From Deinococcus sp. (GTDB taxonomy: Bacteria > Deinococcota > Deinococci > JACQHA01), in contig JACQHA010000172.1 in NCBI GenBank assembly GCA_016199255.1, positions 1 through 5,092 of the forward strand: a stretch of DNA of 5,092 nucleotides, written 5' to 3'. Under the pieces are notes generated by a model. That model ran no database searches. It was not told the DNA's origin and worked only from the letters and a program-made list of their open reading frames with translations. The translations under genes were made by a program, and so were the position numbers. Position 1 is the stretch's first letter; each line of letters starts with the position of its first letter. Shown here piece after piece: positions 1 to 5,092 of the stretch.

Positions 1-15
1 CGCTGACTCGTTCTG

Positions 16-224
16 ATGCCGCTGGAGCCGGAAGCCCTCCTCAACGCTTCGCTGCGAGACTGTCAGCCTGTCCTCCGCGGACGGGGAAATGGCGTTCCAG
101 GAGATGTACCGCTCAGTACGAAATGGTCCCCGTCGTGGACGGTATTCGAACTTTCTTCCTCGCCCCTGCCCCAGAGATGCAGGCGATCTTTAGCGACCTA
201 GAGCAGCTGGTGCTGGCCGGGTGA
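16..224 (+). pseudogene. Frameshifted 3' end of an unidentified convergent gene
   Basis: Protein-like sequence steps through the three forward frames. Frame 1 from 16 reads MPLEPEALLNASLRD; frame 2 from about 56 reads ETVSLSSADGEMAFQEMYRS; frame 3 from about 111 reads AQYEMVPVVDG, then IRTFFLAPAPEMQ, then AIFSDLEQLVLAG, ending in TGA at 222-224. Outside these segments each frame turns into arginine-, serine- and proline-rich reading typical of wrong-frame GC-rich DNA. The frame 3 part has about 73% G or C at third codon positions. Two single-base indels would join the parts into one C-terminal fragment of about 70 residues. I do not recognise the family. It points towards the transporter operon (convergent) and its last bases overlap the GH4-like remnant on the other strand. 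It is either a decayed gene or an intact one with sequencing errors. Confidence 0.4.
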
Positions 225-315
225 GGCCACATTGGCAGCCACTTCCCGCACCTGTGCTGCTGGATAAATCTGTGATGTAGGTACTCCTACCACCAATCAC
301 TGTCACTTTGATCTT
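190..315 (-). pseudogene. Possible remnant of a GH4 glycosidase N-terminus
   Basis: Just downstream of the last permease, 22 nt after its stop, the minus strand reads KIKVTVIGG, then RSTYITDL, and after that loses any family resemblance before a TAA at 192-190. Known: family 4 glycoside hydrolases (NAD- and metal-dependent 6-phospho-glucosidases and relatives) begin with M-K-I-x-V-x-V-I-G-G-G-S-x-Y-T-P-E-L, the dinucleotide-binding loop. The match is therefore to the first 17 residues only, with GGR for GGG and ITDL for TPEL. No ATG precedes it; a GTG at 306-304 is the only in-frame start. A one-base shift gives another protein-like stretch (AAQVREVAANVA), ending in TAG at 200-198. Inferred: a glycosidase gene that once followed the transporter and was truncated or rearranged. 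Chance resemblance is possible because the match is short. Confidence 0.35.
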
Positions 316-337
316 GTTCCCTGTAGCGCTTTGATAT

Positions 338-1171
338 TCATCCCTTTACTGCTCCCCCAGTCAGGCCCCGCACTAGGCGTTTCTGGGCTACCATGGCAAA
401 GAGCAGTACTGGCAGGAGAATAAGGAAGCCGCCGGCAGTGAGCCGGCCCCAGTTGATGCCCCGGTTGGTGACGAAGCCCTGGATGGCCACCGGCAGCGTC
501 TGGGTGTGGCGCCCGGCCAGGATCACAGCGTATAGAAACTCGTTCCACGCCGCTACAAAGCAGATAATGGCGGTGGCTGCCAGCCCTGGCGCCGCCAGAG
601 GCAGCACCACTCGCACTAGAGCACCTAGGCGAGAGCAGCCGTCGATTCTTGCCGCGTCCTCCAGCTCCTCGGGCACATCGGCAAAGAACCCGGCTAGGAG
701 CCACACTGCTAGGGGCGTGGTAAACGAAGTGTACGCCAGTGCCAAGCCATAGTGGGTGTCAATGAGCTGGAAGCGCTGGAAGAGGATGAATAGCGGCAGC
801 GCTAGGGCAATGGGAGGCACCATGCGCACCAGGAGCACGGCGAAGTAGATCAGATCCCGACCTAGGAAGTGGAACCGGCTATAGCTGTACGCCGCTGGCA
901 CCCCGACCAGCATGGCCACCAGTGTGGCCAGGGTGGCAATGATAGAGCTGTTTACTAAGTTTTTGAGCAGTGCTGTCTCGCGGAATACCTCAATATAATT
1001 GCCCAAGGTTGGGGTGAAGATCCACTTGGGGGGCATGGCAAACGCGTCAAAGCGGCTCTTGACGGAGGTCAGAAAAACCCAGAGAATGGGAAAGAGGCTG
1101 GTGAGCACTACCACAGCCAGGAGACAGTAGAAGAGTAGGGACTCAGCGCGCTGGCGTGCCTGCCTAGACAC
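338..1171 (-). CDS. Sugar ABC transporter permease, MalG/UgpE type
   Basis: A 277-residue second membrane subunit of the CUT1 importer. Seen: a first span at about 12-34, the periplasmic segment WIFTPTLGNYIEVF (50-63), the KNLVNSSIIA start of span 2 (70-79), GVPAAYSYSRF (90-100), RMVPPIALALPLF (116-128), and an EAA loop D172-A-A, D177-G178, V188, L190-P191 with C179 where alanine is usual. The C-terminal GLTGGAVKG tail is very characteristic of MalG/SugB-type subunits. The start is GTG at 1171-1169 and overlaps the last 8 nt of the MalF-type gene; AGGAAGGTGA just upstream inside that gene serves as ribosome binding site, so translation is probably coupled. It is the last intact gene of the operon in the window. 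No ATPase gene follows, so a shared MsmX/UgpC-type ATPase from another locus is inferred. Confidence 0.93.
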   Translation of the reverse strand: MSRQARQRAESLLFYCLLAVVVLTSLFPILWVFLTSVKSRFDAFAMPPKWIFTPTLGNYIEVFRETALLKNLVNSSIIATLATLVAMLVGVPAAYSYSRFHFLGRDLIYFAVLLVRMVPPIALALPLFILFQRFQLIDTHYGLALAYTSFTTPLAVWLLAGFFADVPEELEDAARIDGCSRLGALVRVVLPLAAPGLAATAIICFVAAWNEFLYAVILAGRHTQTLPVAIQGFVTNRGINWGRLTAGGFLILLPVLLFAMVAQKRLVRGLTGGAVKG

Positions 1172-2123
1172 GGTTCACCTTCCTCAGCCCTTTGGCAGAC
1201 TGCATGGTGAGTCGTACGGCCACAATGGCCAAGACCAGCATAATGAGCACCATAATGTAGGCAATAGCCGAGGCATAGCCCAGCTTGAAGAACTGAAAAC
1301 CAGTGCGGAACGCAAAGATACTCATGGTGTCAGTGGCCTTGGCTGGCCCGCCACCAGTGAGGATGTAGATCACGTCGAACACCTTAAAAGTATCAATTAA
1401 GCGCCACAGCACCGCTACCAGGATCACTGGCCGCAGCATAGGCAGGGTAATGTGCCACAGGATCTGAGCGCGCGAGGCGCCGTCTATAATGGCTGATTCA
1501 AAGGGCTCTTCAGGCAAGGCTTGCAAGCCAGCCAGCAATAACAACGCCATGAACGACGTCATGTTCCACACGTCCATCAGCACCACCGCCGGCATGGCAG
1601 TAGCCACGTCTCCCAGCCAGTTCACTGGCGGCAGATGAACCAGGTCCAGAAGATAATTGATCACCCCTAGGTCGTAGTTCATCATAATGCGGAACACCAG
1701 GCCGACCACTACGTTGGTGCACATAAAGGGCAGAAGGATCAGGGGGTTCAGCCATCCCTTACCCCGGTAATCTCTAGCCATCAGGTGGGCTATGCCCAGG
1801 CCCAGCGCGAACTCAATAGCGGTGCTGCTCACCATAAAGACCAGGGTGACCCCTAGGGCGTTCCAGAAGTCCCCATCGAGCAGCACCTTCTGGTAGTTGG
1901 CCAGGCCGATGAACTTCGCTCCAGTGCGGAAGTTGAGGAGAGTCCAGTCAGTGAAGCTCAGGCGGAATGAGTACAGGAGTGGATAGACCAGCACCACTGC
2001 CAATAGCCCCAGTGCCGGCGCCATGAGCACATAGGGCAGGGCACGTCGGGCTAGGCGCTGACCTTGCAGCGTGAGGCGGGTGGCCCACAGGGCGCGCGCC
2101 GGGTACCACTGGGTACGAGCCAT
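1164..2123 (-). CDS. Sugar ABC transporter permease, MalF/UgpA type
   Basis: A 319-residue inner-membrane subunit of a CUT1 importer that forms half of the translocation channel with the next gene product. Seen: a basic N-terminal arm (1-29), a first membrane span at about 30-52 (PYVLMAPALG...VYPLLYSF), the family signature KFIGLANYQKVL (70-81), and further spans near 89-114, 127-148, 175-200, 231-250 and 285-308. The EAA loop that contacts the ATPase is complete: E209-S-A, D214-G215, I225, L227-P228. The GGGPAKATDTMSIFAF segment before the last span is typical of this subunit. Length is normal for six-span relatives without the MalF periplasmic P2 domain. The ATG at 2123 has only GGGAG with a 3-nt spacer, a weak site just after the hairpin, consistent with lower expression than the binding proteins. 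Substrate unknown. Confidence 0.93.
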   Translation of the reverse strand: MARTQWYPARALWATRLTLQGQRLARRALPYVLMAPALGLLAVVLVYPLLYSFRLSFTDWTLLNFRTGAKFIGLANYQKVLLDGDFWNALGVTLVFMVSSTAIEFALGLGIAHLMARDYRGKGWLNPLILLPFMCTNVVVGLVFRIMMNYDLGVINYLLDLVHLPPVNWLGDVATAMPAVVLMDVWNMTSFMALLLLAGLQALPEEPFESAIIDGASRAQILWHITLPMLRPVILVAVLWRLIDTFKVFDVIYILTGGGPAKATDTMSIFAFRTGFQFFKLGYASAIAYIMVLIMLVLAIVAVRLTMQSAKGLRKVNRV

Positions 2124-2136
2124 GTTCTCCCAGAGA

Positions 2137-2161
2137 GGGGAGGGGCTTTAGGCCCCTCCCC
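2137..2161 (-). promoter_or_regulatory. Intercistronic GC-rich hairpin between binding protein B and permease
   Basis: A perfect inverted repeat: a 10-bp arm GGGGAGGGGC, a 5-nt loop and the exact complementary arm GCCCCTCCCC. It starts 10 nt after the TAA of binding protein B and ends 13 nt before the ATG of the first permease. In the transcript it is followed by TCTCTGGGAGAAC, not a U-run, so it is not a textbook intrinsic terminator. Known parallel: hairpins between malE and malF in enterobacteria protect the upstream mRNA and lower permease expression. Inferred role: partial termination or 3' end stabilisation, giving excess binding protein over membrane subunits. Confidence 0.7.
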
Positions 2162-2171
2162 CGGGTAGAGG

Positions 2172-3485
2172 TTAACTGGTCGGGGTCAGCCCTGCGCCGG
2201 CTAGAACCTCGCGCATTCTGGCTGCAGCCTCATCGAGCGCTTCCTGGGGTGCCTTGGTGCCTACCACCGCCTCGTGCACCGCTGCGGCGAAGATGTCCAA
2301 GAGCTCATTGGTGACAACGGTATTCGGTGGTAAGTTGCGCCCGGGGAAGACCTCGGCTAACAGGGCGAAGTGCTGGAGGGGACTCCCTGCCACCACCTGG
2401 GGATCGGTGAGCACCGTGGTGTTGGTGGGGATGCCGCCGTTAAGTGCCCACAGGGTGGCGCCCTCGACGCTGGTGATCCACTCAATGAACTTGTACGCCG
2501 CCACCTGGTTGGTGGAAGCCGCGGGGATGAACCAAGCCCACTGGCTGCCACCAGTTTCGCGCACCAGTTGGCCATTCTCAAGGCGCCACGGCACCGGCGC
2601 AATGCCAAACTTATCACACACTAAAGGCGATAAAGAGCAGTCGGCCAGTTCTCCTACTGCCGCCATCCACTGCACCATCATGGCTGCCCGGCCTTGTTGG
2701 AAGGCAATGTTGTTGTCGGTATAGCCGTACGAGCCTACGTCAGGCGGCACCACCATGTATCTATGTCGCAGGTCGGCATAGAAGGTGAGGGCCTGGATGC
2801 CTACCTCGTTGTTAATCGCTGGCTGGTTGTTCTCATCTAAGAACTCGCCGCCGAATGAGAAGAAGTAGTGCTCAAAGCTCCAGAACGCCGACTGGGTGCC
2901 CCTGGCCCCAATAGTGGTGCCATAGACGTCAGTACGGCCATCACCGTTGGTGTCCTGAGTGAGGGCAATAGTAGCTTGCAGGAACTCATCCCAGGTCTGG
3001 GGTACCTGCAGCCCGGCCTGGTCTAGCAAGTCCTTGCGGTAGAACAAATAAGTGGTGTCACCCTCGGTAGGGAAGCCGTAGATTTCGCCGTTAAAGGTGG
3101 TGGCGTCGAGGCCAGTAGACTTCTCAGCTAAATTGAGATTCGGGTCAGCCACGTTCGGGTCAGTGATAAAGGGCATTAGTGACTGCACCACCCCGGCCTG
3201 CACCAGGGCGGGTAGCCAGGCAGTGTCGCCGTACACCACGTCCCAGCGCGGTGCTCCTGACAGCAAACTGGTGGTAATGACCTGAAGGTAAGGATCACGG
3301 GCAATCTCCTCAATCTCGAGAGCTTGGCCAAACTTGGCTTCGTAGATGGGCTCAATCTTCCGCAGGTTGTCAAACTCCGGGCCAGACCACATGGCAATAA
3401 TCAGGGGCGGGTTTCCCTGGGCTATAGTGAGGGAGAAGAGGGCGGCGATAGCCAGGCCGGTGAAGATCCTCCACAGGTGTTTCAT
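2172..3485 (-). CDS. Sugar ABC transporter substrate-binding protein B (tandem paralogue)
   Basis: A 437-residue family 1 solute-binding protein, second of the tandem pair. Seen: N-terminal MKHLW, a hydrophobic stretch at 7-21, probable cleavage after A22 (TIA|Q) and no lipobox. The same landmarks as protein A are present: LIIAMW, FGQALEIEEIARD (from 52), the near-invariant block at 82-150, DTNGDGRTDVYG (from 178), C283/C290 in ADCSLSPLVCDKF, SQWAWFIPAAS (from 314) and GGIPTNTTVL. The start is fixed by AGGAGGT at 3496-3490, 4 nt before the ATG. The C-lobe segment of about 190-247 differs most from protein A (roughly 40% identical), including a one-residue insertion before PPDV. Inferred: it shares the single permease pair with protein A but may bind a different ligand or the same one with another affinity. 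It is followed after 10 nt by a strong hairpin. Confidence 0.93.
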   Translation of the reverse strand: MKHLWRIFTGLAIAALFSLTIAQGNPPLIIAMWSGPEFDNLRKIEPIYEAKFGQALEIEEIARDPYLQVITTSLLSGAPRWDVVYGDTAWLPALVQAGVVQSLMPFITDPNVADPNLNLAEKSTGLDATTFNGEIYGFPTEGDTTYLFYRKDLLDQAGLQVPQTWDEFLQATIALTQDTNGDGRTDVYGTTIGARGTQSAFWSFEHYFFSFGGEFLDENNQPAINNEVGIQALTFYADLRHRYMVVPPDVGSYGYTDNNIAFQQGRAAMMVQWMAAVGELADCSLSPLVCDKFGIAPVPWRLENGQLVRETGGSQWAWFIPAASTNQVAAYKFIEWITSVEGATLWALNGGIPTNTTVLTDPQVVAGSPLQHFALLAEVFPGRNLPPNTVVTNELLDIFAAAVHEAVVGTKAPQEALDEAAARMREVLAGAGLTPTS

Positions 3486-3508
3486 ATCTACCTCCTCTCA
3501 CGGTAACT

Positions 3509-4819
3509 TTAGCGTGCCGGCAGCAGGCCGGCGTTGACGAGAATGGTGCGCATTTGGGCATTGGCGTCGTCCAGCGCCTGCTGGGGCGTCTTTGTCCCGG
3601 CTACTGCAGCCGCCACCGCCTGGGAGAACACTTCGGCTAGCTCTGGGGTCACAGTGGTCTTGGGCGGCACGTTGCGACCCCCAAACACCTCAGCCAGCAG
3701 CCGGAAGTGCATAAGCGGCGTGCGCTCCACTACCTGGGGGTTGCTGAGCACCGTGGTGTTGGTGGGAATGCCGCCGTTAATTGCCCATAGGGTAGCACCC
3801 TCGACGCTAGTGAGCCACTCAATGAACTTGTAGGCGGCTACCTGGTTCATAGACGCGGCAGGAATAAACCAGGCCCACTGGCTGGCGCCGGCCTCGCGCA
3901 CCAGCTGGCCATTCTCAAGCCGCCCGGGCACAGGCGCAATGCTGAATTTATCGCACACCAAAGGTGAGCGGGAGCAATCAGCCAGTTCAGCCACGGCGGC
4001 GATCCACTGCACCATCATGGCCACATTGCCTTGCTGGAAGGCGATATTCTTCTCGGTATAGGTGTAGGTGGCCACATCTGGCGGCATGAGCCCCTCGCGC
4101 ACTAGGTTCACAAAGAACTCCAGCGACGCCACGCCTGCTGGGCGGTTCACCACTGGCTCCAGGTTCTGGTCAAGGAACTCCGCGCCAAAGGCGTAGAAGA
4201 ACTGCTGGAAGTTCCAAAAGGCCTCGTTGCCGGCGGCGTTGGGGCCGTCCACCACGCCGTACTGGTCGACTCGTCCATCGCCATTGGTGTCCTGAGTTAG
4301 CGCTCTAGCCGTGGCCAGAAACTCGTCCCAGGTGTTGGGGACGCTGAGCCCAGCCTCCTGGAACAGGTCGGTGCGATAGAACAAGTAGGTGGTGTCGCCC
4401 TCGCTGGGGAAGCCATAGATCTCCCCATTAAAGGTGGTGGCGTCGAGGCCAGTGGACTTCTCCGCCAGGTTCAAGTTCGGGTCGGCCACGTTGGGGTCAG
4501 TGATAAACGGCGTTAGCGACTGCACCACTCCCGCCTGCACCAGAGCCGGCAGCCAGGCGGTGTCGCCATACACCACATCGAACCGGCCGGAGTTGGTGAG
4601 CAGGTTCGTGAACACCACTTGTTGGTACACGTCGCGGGCGATCTCCTCAATCTCCAGAGCCTGGCTAGACCTCTCTTCGTAGATAGGTTCGATCTTCCGC
4701 AAGTTATCCAGCTCGGGGCTGGTCCACATGGCAATGACCAGAGGCGGCTGCTGGGCCTGGGACAGGCTCAGAACGACGCCTATTGCTGCAGTGAGTCCGA
4801 TGATCCATACATGCTTCAT
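3509..4819 (-). CDS. Sugar ABC transporter substrate-binding protein A
   Basis: A 436-residue extracellular solute-binding protein, family 1 (MalE-like, CUT1 class), that captures a sugar or oligosaccharide in the periplasm and delivers it to the permease pair. Seen: N-terminal MKHVW, a hydrophobic core at residues 6-20 and likely signal-peptidase I cleavage after A22 (SQA|Q); there is no lipobox cysteine. The mature protein begins with the family-typical strand PPLVIAMW. Further landmarks are DVVYGDTAWLPALVQAG (from 81), a DTNGDGRVDQYG loop (from 177) resembling Ca-binding loops of this family, NIAFQQG with AMMVQW, a CX6C pair (C282, C289) and GGIPTN near the C-terminus. The ATG is supported by AAGGAGG with a 6-nt spacer. 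The length is normal for the family. It is about two-thirds identical to binding protein B, 23 nt downstream. The ligand cannot be predicted from sequence. Confidence 0.93.
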   Translation of the reverse strand: MKHVWIIGLTAAIGVVLSLSQAQQPPLVIAMWTSPELDNLRKIEPIYEERSSQALEIEEIARDVYQQVVFTNLLTNSGRFDVVYGDTAWLPALVQAGVVQSLTPFITDPNVADPNLNLAEKSTGLDATTFNGEIYGFPSEGDTTYLFYRTDLFQEAGLSVPNTWDEFLATARALTQDTNGDGRVDQYGVVDGPNAAGNEAFWNFQQFFYAFGAEFLDQNLEPVVNRPAGVASLEFFVNLVREGLMPPDVATYTYTEKNIAFQQGNVAMMVQWIAAVAELADCSRSPLVCDKFSIAPVPGRLENGQLVREAGASQWAWFIPAASMNQVAAYKFIEWLTSVEGATLWAINGGIPTNTTVLSNPQVVERTPLMHFRLLAEVFGGRNVPPKTTVTPELAEVFSQAVAAAVAGTKTPQQALDDANAQMRTILVNAGLLPAR

Positions 4820-4870
4820 ATGCCCCCTCCTTTGGCGTGTGCATCTGACTGTCTAATATCCTCTCAGCTC

Positions 4871-4880
4871 TCACCTCCCT
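4871..4880 (-). promoter_or_regulatory. Orphan Shine-Dalgarno-like sequence in the 80-nt gap
   Basis: On the minus strand, AGGGAGGTGA lies between the oxidoreductase stop and binding protein A. It closely resembles a consensus ribosome binding site. However, no ATG, GTG or TTG follows within 4-12 nt, only a CTG opening a four-codon frame. The binding-protein gene has its own site (AAGGAGG, 4832-4826), so this one is not needed. It may be chance purine-rich sequence, part of a leader, or a trace of a lost reading frame. I see no convincing promoter or operator palindrome in the gap (4820-4899). Confidence 0.2.
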
Positions 4881-4899
4881 TGTCCAGCGCGGCAATGAC

Positions 4900-5092
4900 T
4901 CATGGCCGCACCTCGACTAGCTTTCCACTCCGGCCGGAGGCGTAGGCGGCGTCCACCACCAGGAGGGACTGGTACCCTTGCTGGCCGGAGATGACGGCGC
5001 TCTCCTGGTTGGTCAGCGCGCAGTCCACGATGTGGTCAATCTGGCGCTGGTACGTGTCTAGCGTCGTGTGCGGCACTGGATCTGGCAGGAGC
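4900..5092 (-). CDS. Gfo/Idh/MocA-type oxidoreductase, C-terminal end (partial)
   Basis: The last 63 codons of a gene that enters from the right edge, ending in TGA at 4902-4900. Seen: a closing segment with QIDHIVDCALTN, then SAVISGQQGYQSLLVVDAAY, then ASGRSGKLVEV. Known: this order (helix, short 'p.isG.dg...l.v..AaY.Sa..Gk.V.l' ending) is the usual C-terminus of Gfo/Idh/MocA NAD(P)-dependent sugar or inositol dehydrogenases. Their Rossmann domain and catalytic EKP motif would lie upstream, outside the window. Inferred role: a cytoplasmic oxidoreductase acting on the imported sugar, sugar alcohol or a derivative. It is followed after 80 nt by the binding-protein genes on the same strand, which suggests co-transcription. 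Such dehydrogenases are commonly found beside CUT1 transporters. Substrate and cofactor cannot be told from this fragment. Confidence 0.72.
   Translation of the reverse strand, partial: LLPDPVPHTTLDTYQRQIDHIVDCALTNQESAVISGQQGYQSLLVVDAAYASGRSGKLVEVRP

Larger units (their letters stand above)
2172..4819 (-). repeat. Tandem gene duplication of two binding-protein genes
   Basis: The units 3509-4819 and 2172-3485 are head-to-tail copies of one ancestral gene, separated by 23 nt. By-eye alignment gives about 68% protein identity with only single-residue gaps. Conservation is uneven. Residues 82-150 (B numbering) are 67/69 identical and 301-359 about 54/59, while the signal peptide, 190-247 and the last 75 residues have diverged. 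In the first block the DNA differs at about 31 of 207 positions, almost all silent, so this is an old duplication held by selection rather than a recent copy. Confidence 0.9.

Noticed and set aside
277..290. Small inverted repeat GTAGG-TACT-CCTAC downstream of the operon, considered as a terminator
   Set aside because: The stem has only 5 bp, is not GC-rich, lacks a following U-run, and lies inside the GH4-like coding stretch where the repeat encodes part of GGRSTY.
303..704. Minus-strand frame of 133 codons overlapping the MalG-type permease
   Set aside because: It reads the same strand in another frame, is rich in Arg, Gly, Ser and Pro, and has no domain; the permease frame has all expected motifs.
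393..752. Plus-strand frame of 119 codons across the MalG-type permease
   Set aside because: Antisense shadow of a gene with strong family signatures; it has no recognisable protein features.
2254..2724. Long plus-strand open frame (156 codons) antisense to binding protein B
   Set aside because: It lies wholly inside a clear gene in the opposite sense, its protein is low-complexity and resembles nothing, and a matching shadow appears at the same place in the paralogue (3534-3833). It is a by-product of the GC-rich coding strand.
4855..4886. Possible promoter on the minus strand (TGGACA as -35, TATTAG or GATATT as -10)
   Set aside because: The spacing is 20-22 nt and the -10 element is poor; with the oxidoreductase on the same strand 80 nt upstream, read-through is the simpler explanation.
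4871..4903. Ten-codon minus-strand frame starting in an ATGA overlap with the oxidoreductase stop
   Set aside because: The product (MSHCRAGQGR) is very short, has no clear ribosome binding site of its own, and shows no sign of being more than chance.
1..5092. CRISPR arrays, tRNA or rRNA genes, insertion sequences and integrase attachment sites
   Set aside because: No regularly spaced direct repeats, no tRNA cloverleaf or conserved rRNA segments, and no transposase or terminal inverted repeats were seen on either strand.

Overview
The window looks like bacterial chromosomal DNA of moderately high GC, about 60% by eye. It holds most of one sugar-uptake operon read entirely on the minus strand, so transcription runs from high to low coordinates. 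Both solute-binding proteins have ordinary cleavable signal peptides ending in ...A|Q with no lipobox cysteine. That suggests a free periplasmic protein in a diderm bacterium rather than a lipoprotein-anchored Gram-positive one. CTAG tetramers occur at roughly the number expected by chance (about 22 seen), unlike enterobacteria, where they are strongly depleted. Deinococcota, Bipolaricaulota and other diderm, possibly thermophilic, lineages are compatible, but the window alone does not fix the taxon.

Layout in transcription order: (1) 5092-4900, the C-terminal 63 residues of a probable Gfo/Idh/MocA-type NAD(P)-dependent oxidoreductase; (2) an 80-nt gap; (3) 4819-3509, sugar-binding protein A; (4) a 23-nt gap with a strong ribosome binding site; (5) 3485-2172, sugar-binding protein B, a diverged tandem duplicate of A; (6) a 48-nt gap containing a perfect 10-bp GC-rich hairpin; (7) 2123-1164, a MalF/UgpA-type permease; (8) 1171-338, a MalG/UgpE-type permease that starts on GTG and overlaps the previous gene by 8 nt. 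Beyond the last stop codon, the 337-base left end holds no intact gene. It holds two probable gene remnants on opposite strands. One is a short minus-strand stretch resembling the N-terminus of family 4 glycoside hydrolases. The other is a plus-strand coding-like stretch split over three reading frames and ending at 224.

Working model: this is a CUT1-family (carbohydrate uptake transporter 1) ABC importer with two alternative binding proteins serving one permease pair, next to a sugar-modifying oxidoreductase and possibly once a GH4 glycosidase. No ATPase gene is present, so the energising subunit (MsmX/UgpC/MalK type) must be encoded elsewhere. The most interesting points are the binding-protein duplication (one block is 67/69 identical in protein but only about 85% in DNA), the hairpin that could set binding-protein versus permease dosage, and the decayed left end.
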